Shown here one piece after another: positions 8,304 to 16,180 of a DNA stretch of 64,000 bases. The stretch comes from an uncultured Oscillospiraceae bacterium (GTDB lineage: Bacteria; Bacillota; Clostridia; Oscillospirales; Oscillospiraceae), in assembly GCA_947626495.1 (NCBI GenBank), contig CANQSJ010000001.1, positions 1 through 64,000 on the forward strand, given 5' to 3'. The notes beneath the pieces were generated by a model, which saw nothing but the letters and a program-made list of their open reading frames with translations, ran no database searches and was not told where the DNA came from. The position numbers and the translations under genes are program-made. Numbering within the stretch: the first letter of the stretch is position 1; each line of letters begins with the position of its first letter.

Positions 8304-8801
8304 TCACAGCAGCAGCACCGCCAGCGCCGCGGCCCCCGCGGCGGACAGGCCCACCGCCACCCGGCCACGCTCCCGGAGCTCCCGCCGGGCCTGGTCCCGG
8401 ACCCGCTCCATGGCCTGGCCGCAGCCCGCCGCCGCCCGGACCAGCTCCTCCGCCCCATAGCGGCCCAGCACAGGCCCCAGGGGACGCAGCGGGCCGGCCG
8501 CCTCCCGGGGCAGAAGCTCCAGCGCCTCCCGCCACAGTCCGGCCATGTCCCGCTCTCCCGGATGGGCCAGTCCCTCCGCCACCGCGGCGCAAAAGAGGCT
8601 CGTCCGCCCCTCCATCTGCCCGGCCAGCTTCCCGAACAGCTCCGGCAGAGGGGTGCGGAACCGGCCCAGTTCATATTCCACCATGTCCAGCATCCGGACG
8701 AGCTCCGCCAGCAGCTCCGCCCGCTCTCGCATCCGCTGGACCCACAGCAGCCCCGCCAGCGCTCCCGCGGCTGTGACCAGCGCCGCACCCGTCAGGCGCA
8801 T
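8304..8801 (-). CDS. spoIIIAB: Stage III sporulation protein AB
   Basis: Membrane protein of the SpoIIIA complex (165 residues) with a hydrophobic N-terminus, a central helical domain and a C-terminal hydrophobic helix (VAVGLSAAGAAALAVLLL). It is related to GspF-like secretion platform proteins. The motif MVEYELGRFRTPLPELF is typical. The ATG at 8801 (MRLTGAAL) is preferred over one 51 nt upstream, because it places the start 10 nt inside the end of spoIIIAA, as in related operons. Confidence 0.93.
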   Translation of the reverse strand: MRLTGAALVTAAGALAGLLWVQRMRERAELLAELVRMLDMVEYELGRFRTPLPELFGKLAGQMEGRTSLFCAAVAEGLAHPGERDMAGLWREALELLPREAAGPLRPLGPVLGRYGAEELVRAAAGCGQAMERVRDQARRELRERGRVAVGLSAAGAAALAVLLL

Positions 8802-9670
8802 GGTGCCCGCTCCACGCCGTACCGCCGCCGTCCGGCGTCCGCTTCGATCCATGCGACCCGGCGGAAGGCGCCCGTCTCCAGCAGCGCCCGGCAGGCCAGG
8901 GGAAGGCTCTCGCCCCGCCGGCCGTGGACGGTGGCCAGCAGCATTGCGCCGCAGCCCGCCGCGGCGCGCAGCGCCGATGCGTCCTCCTCCCCGCCGATCT
9001 CGTCCATGGCCACCACCTGGGGATTCATGGCCCGCACCAGCATGGACAGGGCCCGGGCCTTGGGCGCGCCGGTGAGCACATCGGCACAGGGACCCAGGTC
9101 AAAGGCGGCCGCGCCGTCCCATGCCCCGGCGATCTCCCCCCGCTCGTCCGCCACCGCCACCCGGGTCCCCTCCGCCGACAGCCGGCGCACGATCTCCCGC
9201 AGCAGCGTGGTCTTTCCCGCCCCCGGCGGGGCGGCGATGAGGCAGGAGCGAAAGCCGCCGGCGGTGAGCGCTGGCCAGATCCCATCGGCGCAGCCCACCG
9301 CCTCTCTGGGCACCCGCAGGGCCATGGAGGAGATATGCCGGAGCCCCTCCATGCCGCCGGGTCCCATGACCGCCGTGCCGCACACTCCCACCCGCACCCC
9401 GCCGGGCGCGGTGAGGTACCCGGCCCGCAGCTGCTCCGTCGCGGCGTGCAGACTGGCGCCGGTGGCCGCCTCCGCCACCGCCCGCAGATCCGTCTCCGTC
9501 ACCGCCGCCGTCGCCAGCGGATACTCCCGGCCGGCCAGCAGCGCCGACAGGGGCCGGCCCAGCCGCAGCCGCAGCTCCTCGCAGACGGCTCTCCCGTCCT
9601 CGCCAAGGCCCTCCGCCCCGGTCCGCAGACCCGCCGGCAGCAGCGCTGCGGCCGCCCCATACCCGTCCAT
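8792..9670 (-). CDS. spoIIIAA: Stage III sporulation protein AA, ATPase
   Basis: Cytosolic AAA-type ATPase (292 residues) that powers the SpoIIIA channel and resembles type II/IV secretion ATPases. The Walker A motif is APPGAGKTTLLRE, followed by a Walker B-like DERGEIAG and MNPQVVAMDEIGGEED. The start at 9670 has a GAGGTGAT Shine-Dalgarno. It is the first gene of the eight-gene operon, and a sigma-E-like promoter lies just upstream. Confidence 0.95.
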   Translation of the reverse strand: MDGYGAAAALLPAGLRTGAEGLGEDGRAVCEELRLRLGRPLSALLAGREYPLATAAVTETDLRAVAEAATGASLHAATEQLRAGYLTAPGGVRVGVCGTAVMGPGGMEGLRHISSMALRVPREAVGCADGIWPALTAGGFRSCLIAAPPGAGKTTLLREIVRRLSAEGTRVAVADERGEIAGAWDGAAAFDLGPCADVLTGAPKARALSMLVRAMNPQVVAMDEIGGEEDASALRAAAGCGAMLLATVHGRRGESLPLACRALLETGAFRRVAWIEADAGRRRYGVERAPCA

Positions 9671-9689
9671 GCCATCACCTCACAGGACA

Positions 9690-9718
9690 AGTCTATTTGT
9701 CCCCGCCGGCCAATATGA
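9690..9718 (-). promoter_or_regulatory. Candidate sigma-E promoter for the spoIIIA operon
   Basis: Minus-strand TCATATT, then 14 nt, then AATAGACT, close to the sigma-E consensus (kmATATT with 14-15 nt to CATACAnT). It sits about 20 nt upstream of the spoIIIAA start, matching the mother-cell control known for this operon in Bacillus. Two positions of the -10 differ from consensus. Confidence 0.55.
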
Positions 9719-9753
9719 CAGACAATGTTTAACACTCTGTTCATAGGAGGCGG

Positions 9754-9782
9754 TTGACTTTGGCCACTGGATTTGGTAACAT
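9754..9782 (+). promoter_or_regulatory. Promoter of the ABC exporter operon
   Basis: TTGACT at 9754-9759, 17-nt spacer, TAACAT at 9777-9782. It lies about 60 nt before the first ABC gene and is divergent from spoIIIA. The -35 is close to consensus and the -10 weaker. Confidence 0.55.
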
Positions 9783-9842
9783 TATTTAGTTATTTTACTA
9801 GATGAAGGAATTGCATCCCGGAAAGGAGCCTGATCCCACCCC

Positions 9843-11588
9843 ATGCGACAGATCCTCACAGGCTATTGGGGAAAGTATAAAAACTCCCTGATCCTGACCC
9901 CCATCTTTGTGCTGCTGGAGACAGTGGTCACCCTGGCCCTTCCCACGCTGATGAGCAACATCGTGGACGTGGGCGTGGCCGGCGGCAACCGGCGCTACAT
10001 CATCATCTGCGGCCTGCTCATGACGGCGCTGGCGCTGATGAGCGCCGTGTCCGGGTTCATCAGCACCTGGAATGCCTCCCGGGCGGCCAACGGCTTCGGC
10101 TCCAACCTGCGCCAGGCCATGTTCCGCCACATCCAGCAGTTCTCCTTTGCGGACATCGACCGGTTCTCCACCGCCAGTCTCATCACCCGCACCACCAGCG
10201 ACGTGCGCCAGCTGCAGATGGCGGTGCAGATGATGCTGCGCACCCTCATCCAGGCACCGTTCCAGCTGCTGGTGGCCATGACCATCGTCATCACCTACTC
10301 CTGGCGTCTGGCGCTCATATTCATGATCTCGGTGCCGCTGCTGTTCGTGGGCACGGTCACGGTGATGACCCTGGTGGATAAGCTGTTCCTGCTGGTGCAG
10401 CAGAAGCTGGACGCCATGAACGCAGACATCCAGGAGAATCTGATCGCCATCCGGGTGGTGAAGGCCTTCGTCCGCCAGCGCTACGAGCGGGAGAAGTTCA
10501 AAAAGGCCAACGACGAGTTGACCCGGGCCAACCTGCGGGCCGTGGGGGTCATGATCGCCATGAGTCCGCTGGCCACCATCGTCCTCAATGCGGTGACGCT
10601 CTGCCTGTACTGGTTCGGCGGCCGGATGGTGGCCAGGGCGGAGCTGGAATCCGGTCAGCTGCTGGCGGTGGTCAGCTATATGAGCCAGATCATGATGAGC
10701 GTGATGATGTTCTCCATGGTACTCATGCAGTACACCCGCGCCCGGGCCTGCGGCAAGCGCATCGCCGAGGTGCTCAACACCGAGCCGGACATCCAGGACA
10801 AGCCGGACGCCCCGGCGCGCACCGTCGCCCCGGACCACGGCTCCGTGGAGTTCCGGGACGTGTCCTTCCGCTACTCCCGCACCGGCAACGGCGAGGACGT
10901 ACTGAAGAACATCTCCTTCTCCGTCCGCCCCGGCCAGACCGTGGCCATCGTGGGCGGCACCGGTTCGGGCAAGTCCAGTCTGGTGAACCTGATCCCCCGG
11001 TTTTACGACGTCTCCGCCGGGGCGGTGCTGGTGGACGGCACCGACGTGCGGGACTACCGCATCCAGGATCTGCGCGACGCCATCGGCATGGTGCTGCAGA
11101 AAAACGTGCTCTTCACCGGCACCATCCGGGAGAACATCGCCTGGGGCAACGAGCACGCCACCGACGAGGAGATCATCGCCGCGCTGAAGAGCGCCCAGGC
11201 CTGGGACTTCGTCTCCCAGATGCCGGAGGGGCTGGACACCATGCTCCTGCAGGGCGGCACCAACGTCTCCGGCGGCCAGAAGCAGAGGCTGTGCATCGCC
11301 CGGGCCATGCTGAAAAAGCCCGCCATCCTCATCCTGGACGACAGCACCAGCGCCGTGGACTCGGACACCGAGAGCCGCATCCGGGAGAGCTTCCGCCGGG
11401 AGCTGGCGGACACCACCGTATTCATCATCGCCCAGCGCATCTCCTCCGTGGTGAGCGCGGACATGATCGTGGTGCTGGACGAGGGCGCCGTGGAGAGCGT
11501 GGGCACCCACGACGAGCTGATGGAGCGCAGCGCCATCTACCGGGACATCTACACATCACAGGTGGAGGAGGCGCTGAGCGATGGCTGA
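9843..11588 (+). CDS. ABC exporter half-transporter, degenerate-site subunit
   Basis: 581-residue type IV ABC exporter with an N-terminal transmembrane domain (about residues 1-320) and a C-terminal ATPase. Walker A is GGTGSGKSS, the signature is NVSGGQKQR, and Walker B is LILDDSTSAVD, where Asp replaces the usual catalytic Glu. Such a change is known from heterodimeric exporters (for example TM287/288, BmrCD) in which one ATP site is inactive. The gene overlaps the next ABC gene by 8 nt, which supplies the complementary site. Substrate unknown; multidrug or lipid export is plausible. The Shine-Dalgarno AAAGGAG lies 14 nt upstream, a long spacing. Confidence 0.93.
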   Translation: MRQILTGYWGKYKNSLILTPIFVLLETVVTLALPTLMSNIVDVGVAGGNRRYIIICGLLMTALALMSAVSGFISTWNASRAANGFGSNLRQAMFRHIQQFSFADIDRFSTASLITRTTSDVRQLQMAVQMMLRTLIQAPFQLLVAMTIVITYSWRLALIFMISVPLLFVGTVTVMTLVDKLFLLVQQKLDAMNADIQENLIAIRVVKAFVRQRYEREKFKKANDELTRANLRAVGVMIAMSPLATIVLNAVTLCLYWFGGRMVARAELESGQLLAVVSYMSQIMMSVMMFSMVLMQYTRARACGKRIAEVLNTEPDIQDKPDAPARTVAPDHGSVEFRDVSFRYSRTGNGEDVLKNISFSVRPGQTVAIVGGTGSGKSSLVNLIPRFYDVSAGAVLVDGTDVRDYRIQDLRDAIGMVLQKNVLFTGTIRENIAWGNEHATDEEIIAALKSAQAWDFVSQMPEGLDTMLLQGGTNVSGGQKQRLCIARAMLKKPAILILDDSTSAVDSDTESRIRESFRRELADTTVFIIAQRISSVVSADMIVVLDEGAVESVGTHDELMERSAIYRDIYTSQVEEALSDG

Positions 11589-13569
11589 CAAGAGCAAGAG
11601 CATCTGGGCCCAGCTGAAGGCCCGCATCGCCGTGGACAGCGTGGACACCGACGATGAGCGCATCTATAAAAACGTCCGCGGCGGCCCCGGCGGCGGCCGG
11701 GACTTCCGCAAGCCCAAGGACGCCAAGGGCACCCTGATCCGGGTGCTGGGCTACGCGGGAAAGAACAAGGGACTGTTCGTGCTGGTGCTGGTGACCATGC
11801 TCATCTCCACCGGATGCTCCCTGGCGGCCAGCTATTACCTCAAGCCGCTGGTGGACGATTACATCGTGCCGCTGATCACCCAGCCCGACAAGGACTTCTC
11901 CGCCCTGGCCCGGCAGCTGATGATCCTGGCGGGCATCTACCTGGCCAGCGCCGTGGCCACCTACCTCACCTCCCGCACCTGCATGACCCTGGCCCAGTGG
12001 GCCACCAACGCCCTGCGGCGGGATCTGTTTTCCGCGCTGCAGGATATGCCCATCACCTACTTCGACCACCACCCCCACGGGGAGCTGATGAGCCGGTTTT
12101 CCAACGACGCGGACAACGTGCAGATGTGCCTGGAGCAGGGCATCGTCCAGTTCCTCAGCGGCATCATCACCTTCGTGGGCACGGTGGCGCTGATGATCAG
12201 CCTCAGCTGGAAGCTGTTCCTCATCACCCTGCTGACCATCGGCCTGTCCTTCCTGCTGGTGAAGGGGATGGGCCGGTACTCCCGCATCCTCTTCAAAAAG
12301 CAGCAGTCCTCCCTGGGCGAGCTCAACGGCTACATCGAGGAGATGCTGGACGGTCTGAAGGTGGTGAAGGCCTTCAACTATGAGGACCGGGCCAAGGCCG
12401 GCTTCGGCGTGCGCAACGACGAATACCGGGAAAACGCCATTTTCGCCAACTTCCTGGGCAACATCATCTTCCCCACCATGAACGCCATCATGAACGTGTG
12501 CTACGCGGTCACCGCCGTGCTGGGCGGGTTCATGACCCTGGCCGGCTCCTTCACCATCGGCTCGCTGGGGGTGTACCTCAACTACATCCGCCAGGTGACC
12601 ATGCCCATCAACATGATGTCCAACCAGGCCATCAACCTGTTCTCCGCCATCGCCGGCGCGGAGCGGATCTTCGCGGTCATCGACCACGAGCCGGAGACGG
12701 ACGACGGCAATGTGGCCCTGGTCACCGTGGACCGGGCCCCGGACGGCACTCTCACCGAGACTGCCAAGGGCGAGCGCACCGGCTTCTGGGCCTGGAAGAT
12801 TCCCCAGCCGGACGGCTCCTTCCAGTTCCGGGAGGTGCTGGGCAACGTCCGTCTGGAGAACGTACACTTCTCTTATGTGCCGGAAAAGCCGGTTCTGAAG
12901 GGCATCACCGTCTGGGCCAAGCCCGGCCAGAAGATCGCCTTCGTGGGCTCCACCGGCGCGGGCAAGACCACCATCACCAACCTCATCAACCGCTTTTATG
13001 AGATCGACAGCGGCCGCATCCTCATCGACGGCATCGACGTCAAGGACATCAAAAAAGCCGGCCTGCGCCGGAGCATGGGCATCGTGCTGCAGGACACGGA
13101 CCTGTTCACCGGCACGGTGATGGACAACATCCGCTACGGCAAGCTGGACGCCACGGACGAGGAGTGCATCGCCGCGGCCAAGTCCGCCAACGCCCACGGC
13201 TTCATCTCCCGGCTGCCGGACGGCTACCAGACCATGATCACCGGCAACGGTCAGAATCTGTCCCAGGGCCAGCGGCAGCTGCTGGCCATCGCCCGCACCG
13301 CCGTGGCCAAGCACCCGGTGATGATCCTGGACGAGGCCACCAGCTCCATCGACACCCGCACCGAAAAGCTCATCGACCGGGGCATGGACGCGCTGATGGA
13401 GGGCCGGACGGTGTTCGTCATCGCCCACCGCCTCTCCACCGTCCGCAACGCCCAGGCCATCGTGGTCATCGAGCACGGCGAGATCGTGGAGCGGGGCAGC
13501 CACGAGGAGCTGCTGGAACAAAAGGGCCGGTATTACATGCTCTATACCGGACAGAGCGAGCTGGACTGA
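11581..13569 (+). CDS. ABC exporter half-transporter, catalytic-site subunit
   Basis: 662-residue partner of the preceding half-transporter. A hydrophilic N-terminal extension of about 60 residues precedes six predicted membrane helices. The ATPase has Walker A GSTGAGKTT, a non-canonical signature NLSQGQRQ and a canonical Walker B MILDEATSSID with the catalytic Glu. An insertion of about 40 residues (VTVDRAPDGTLTETAKGERT region) sits between the membrane and ATPase domains. Complementary motif degeneracy with its partner strongly supports a heterodimer. It is followed after 1 nt by the uracil-DNA glycosylase gene. Confidence 0.93.
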   Translation: MADKSKSIWAQLKARIAVDSVDTDDERIYKNVRGGPGGGRDFRKPKDAKGTLIRVLGYAGKNKGLFVLVLVTMLISTGCSLAASYYLKPLVDDYIVPLITQPDKDFSALARQLMILAGIYLASAVATYLTSRTCMTLAQWATNALRRDLFSALQDMPITYFDHHPHGELMSRFSNDADNVQMCLEQGIVQFLSGIITFVGTVALMISLSWKLFLITLLTIGLSFLLVKGMGRYSRILFKKQQSSLGELNGYIEEMLDGLKVVKAFNYEDRAKAGFGVRNDEYRENAIFANFLGNIIFPTMNAIMNVCYAVTAVLGGFMTLAGSFTIGSLGVYLNYIRQVTMPINMMSNQAINLFSAIAGAERIFAVIDHEPETDDGNVALVTVDRAPDGTLTETAKGERTGFWAWKIPQPDGSFQFREVLGNVRLENVHFSYVPEKPVLKGITVWAKPGQKIAFVGSTGAGKTTITNLINRFYEIDSGRILIDGIDVKDIKKAGLRRSMGIVLQDTDLFTGTVMDNIRYGKLDATDEECIAAAKSANAHGFISRLPDGYQTMITGNGQNLSQGQRQLLAIARTAVAKHPVMILDEATSSIDTRTEKLIDRGMDALMEGRTVFVIAHRLSTVRNAQAIVVIEHGEIVERGSHEELLEQKGRYYMLYTGQSELD

Positions 13570-13570
13570 T

Positions 13571-14152
13571 ATGGACTTTTTCAAAGACACCACAGACGAC
13601 ACCTGGGAGAAGCTCCGGGCCGACTGCCGGCACTGCATGGACTGCGAGCTGGGCAAGACCCGGCACAGCCTGGTGTTCGGCGTGGGCTGCGAGAGCGCGG
13701 ACGTGATGTTCATCGGCGAGGGCCCCGGCGAACAGGAGGACCTCCAGGGCGAGCCCTTCGTGGGCCCGGCGGGAAAGCTTCTGGATACCATGCTGGAGCT
13801 GATCGACCTGGACCGGTCGAAGGTGTACATCGCCAACATCGTCAAGTGCCGCCCGCCCCGGAACCGGGACCCGCTGCCCGACGAGCAGGCCGCCTGCATG
13901 CCCTGGCTCACCCGGCAGATCGACCTGGTGGACCCGAAGATCCTGGTCTTCCTGGGCCGCATCGCCGCCATGGCGTTCATCAAGCCCGATTTCCGCATCA
14001 CACGGGAGCACGGCCAGTGGTTCGACGTGGGCGGCCGCCGGGCCATGGCCATATATCACCCCTCCGCCCTGCTGCGGGACCCCGGCAAGCGGCCGGAGAC
14101 CTTTGTGGACCTGAAAACTTTGCAACGGGAGATCAAAAACCTGTATGATTGA
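13571..14152 (+). CDS. Uracil-DNA glycosylase, family 4-like, iron-sulfur type
   Basis: Removes uracil from DNA in base-excision repair. The 193-residue product has the family motifs GEGPGEQED (active-site loop) and YHPSALLRDP (DNA-binding loop). It also has four cysteines expected to hold a 4Fe-4S cluster: the C-x2-C pair near residue 22, the one in VKCRPP and the one in QAACMPW. The start lies 1 nt after the ABC stop and the end overlaps the DUF2156 gene by 8 nt, so it belongs to the exporter operon. Its presence there has no obvious functional logic. Confidence 0.93.
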   Translation: MDFFKDTTDDTWEKLRADCRHCMDCELGKTRHSLVFGVGCESADVMFIGEGPGEQEDLQGEPFVGPAGKLLDTMLELIDLDRSKVYIANIVKCRPPRNRDPLPDEQAACMPWLTRQIDLVDPKILVFLGRIAAMAFIKPDFRITREHGQWFDVGGRRAMAIYHPSALLRDPGKRPETFVDLKTLQREIKNLYD

Positions 14153-15044
14153 GCTGCATCCGGTCACCCTGGCCGACAAGGCCTGGATCGACCCCATTGT
14201 GCTGGCGGAAAACTCCCCCAGCGCGGACTACAACTTCGGCAACATCTTCCTCTGGGACGAGACATACTGCCAGCAGGTGGGCCGCCTGGGCGGGCGGATG
14301 GTAGTGCTGCTGCGCTATGAGCACCACCCCTTTTTCGCCTGGCCCATCGGCACGGGGGACATCGCTCCCGTGCTGGAGGAGATGGGCGCCTACGCCGCGG
14401 CGGAGGGCTTCCCCTTCGTGCTCCGGGGCGTGACGGCGGACCACCTGCCCATCATCCGCGGCCTCTACGGGGACCGCTGCGCCGTCACCGAGGAGCGGGA
14501 CCTGTGGGATTACCTTTACGCCGCGGAGAAGCTGGACACCCTGGCCGGCAAGCATCTGCACGGCAAGCGCAACCACATCCACCGGTTCGAGGAGGAGAAC
14601 GACTGGCGCTTCGTCCCCCTGACGGAGGAGCTGTTCCCCGCCTGCCGCCAGGTACTGGACCAGTGGCTGGCCTCCAGCGGCGAGAACGATGGAGATGGCG
14701 TCTACGACGAATACAAGGCCATCTGCCGCGCCTTCCAACACTACGGAGCGCTGGGCCTTGATGGCGGCGCGCTGCTCAGTTCCGGGAAGGTGGTGGCCTT
14801 CTCCATGGGCGAGATGGCCAGCGCCGACACCTTCGACGTCCATTTCGAAAAGGCGGACGGCGACATCACCGGCGCGTTCACCATGATCAACCGGGAGATG
14901 GTGCGCCACATCCGCGCCCTGCACCCCCAGGTGCAGTGGATCAACCGGGAGGACGACACCGGCCGGCCCAGTCTGCGCCAGTCCAAGCTCTCCTACCACC
15001 CCGACCGGATGGTGGAAAAATATATGGCGGAGTTGAGAATATGA
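14145..15044 (+). CDS. DUF2156 protein (phosphatidylglycerol lysyltransferase C-terminal-like)
   Basis: 299-residue soluble protein of the DUF2156/LPG synthase C-terminal family, which has a double GNAT-like fold. Typical stretches are NFGNIFLWDE, KLDTLAGKHLHGKRNHI, FSMGEMASADTFDVHFEKA and a final INREDDTGRPSLRQSKLSY. No membrane domain is present, unlike full MprF. Members are assumed to transfer aminoacyl groups, but the substrate for stand-alone forms is not known to me. It overlaps both neighbours (8 nt and 4 nt), so co-translation is likely. Confidence 0.88.
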   Translation: MIELHPVTLADKAWIDPIVLAENSPSADYNFGNIFLWDETYCQQVGRLGGRMVVLLRYEHHPFFAWPIGTGDIAPVLEEMGAYAAAEGFPFVLRGVTADHLPIIRGLYGDRCAVTEERDLWDYLYAAEKLDTLAGKHLHGKRNHIHRFEEENDWRFVPLTEELFPACRQVLDQWLASSGENDGDGVYDEYKAICRAFQHYGALGLDGGALLSSGKVVAFSMGEMASADTFDVHFEKADGDITGAFTMINREMVRHIRALHPQVQWINREDDTGRPSLRQSKLSYHPDRMVEKYMAELRI

Positions 15045-15895
15045 ACCAATGGCAGCTGCGTTTCTGGCGGGAGGGCGATCTGCCCGCGCTGCGCGCCCTT
15101 TGGGCGGACGCCTTCGGGGACGACGAGGCGTATATCCGCGCGTTCCATGAGCTGTTCCTCCGGCCCGGCTCCTGCATCGTGGCCCAGGCGGAGGATCAGG
15201 TGGTTTCGGCCATGTATATCCTGGAGGGTCCGGTGCTGTTTCCCCCTGCCGACACCGCCATGTCCGCCGCCTACACCTACGCGCTGGCCACCGATCCCGC
15301 CTGGCGGGGCCGGGGCATCGGCACGGCGGTATACCGTGCCTGCGTCCGGTCGGCGCTGGAGCGGCAGGACGTGGTCTGCGTGCTGCCCGCGGAGCGGTCT
15401 CTGTATGACTTTTACGCCGGCGCCGCCGGCGCGCGGCCGGTGAGCTATATGCGCGAGGGGACCGTCCAGCCGGAGGCGCTTCGCGGCCTCGCCCGCGGCA
15501 GGGCCTCCTCCGTCAGTCCCGGAGAGTACTTTCTGCGGCGCAAGTCCCTGCTGCGGGGCCTGCCCTACACCGTCCTGTCCGGCAGCTTTCTGACCATGGA
15601 GGCCTACACCATGCGGCGCTATGGCGGCGGGTTCTTCTCCGTGGAGGGCGACATCGCCGCCGTGGAGATGGACGGAGACGTGTGCCGGGTAAAGGAGCTG
15701 CTGGCCCCCGGCGGCGACTGGATGGAGGTGCTGGCCGCCCTGGCGGAGCAGTTCCCCGCCCGGTCCTATCACGTCCGCACGCCGGTCTTTCTGCCCGGTC
15801 CGGACGCGGTTGAGCCCTATATGCTGGGCTCCTTCCCGCCCCATGCGGCGGCCCGTCTGCTCCAGGGACTCTGGTGGGGATTTGCCTTCGACTGA
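15041..15895 (+). CDS. GNAT family N-acetyltransferase
   Basis: 284-residue acetyltransferase. The acetyl-CoA binding region is clear (TYALATDPAWRGRGIGTAVYRAC, with the R/Q-x-x-G-x-G/A pattern) and is followed by a long C-terminal region of about 150 residues resembling sterol-carrier-like or Eis-type second domains. The ATG at 15041 overlaps the previous stop as ATGA. It is the last gene of the five-gene exporter operon. Substrate unknown. Confidence 0.85.
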   Translation: MNQWQLRFWREGDLPALRALWADAFGDDEAYIRAFHELFLRPGSCIVAQAEDQVVSAMYILEGPVLFPPADTAMSAAYTYALATDPAWRGRGIGTAVYRACVRSALERQDVVCVLPAERSLYDFYAGAAGARPVSYMREGTVQPEALRGLARGRASSVSPGEYFLRRKSLLRGLPYTVLSGSFLTMEAYTMRRYGGGFFSVEGDIAAVEMDGDVCRVKELLAPGGDWMEVLAALAEQFPARSYHVRTPVFLPGPDAVEPYMLGSFPPHAAARLLQGLWWGFAFD

Positions 15896-15965
15896 GGCCG
15901 GTCGGCGCCGATTACGGTAAACTTTTTTCGTTTTTCTCAAAACTTCATACTTTCGTAATAACCTT

Positions 15966-15998
15966 TTGCTTTCTTTTGTAACATCCGGCCGGTATACT
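15966..15998 (+). promoter_or_regulatory. Possible promoter upstream of the GTPase-nuclease leader
   Basis: TATACT at 15993-15998 is a good -10 box. The best -35 candidate, TTGCTT at 15966-15971, leaves a 21-nt gap, longer than normal, so the -35 is doubtful. The 285-nt stretch 15896-16180 is AT-rich up to here and holds no gene; beyond it lies the hairpin at 16056-16098. Confidence 0.35.
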
Positions 15999-16055
15999 AA
16001 TAATCGCAAGAGTCAGTTTCATCTTTTTCATTTTGTCCTCATTCCATAGGGGAAT

Positions 16056-16098
16056 CGCCGGAACATGGTCGCAAGGTTCCGGCGGTTTTCCTTTTTTT
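16056..16098 (+). terminator. Terminator-like hairpin in the leader of the GTPase-nuclease gene (possible attenuator)
   Basis: Perfect 9-bp stem CGCCGGAAC / GTTCCGGCG (16056-16064 and 16076-16084), 11-nt loop, followed by a T-rich tail to about 16098. It lies 160 nt after the previous stop and 83 nt before the next start, downstream of the TATACT box, so it may work as an attenuator rather than ending the upstream operon. A small hairpin (ATTCC/GGAAT) precedes it. Confidence 0.7.
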
Positions 16099-16180
16099 GT
16101 GCCATGCCGGGGGCCGTCCGCTCCCGGCCGTCCCGCGCGGGACGGCGCGTATATCATCCGATCCTTTGGGAGCTGCCGCC

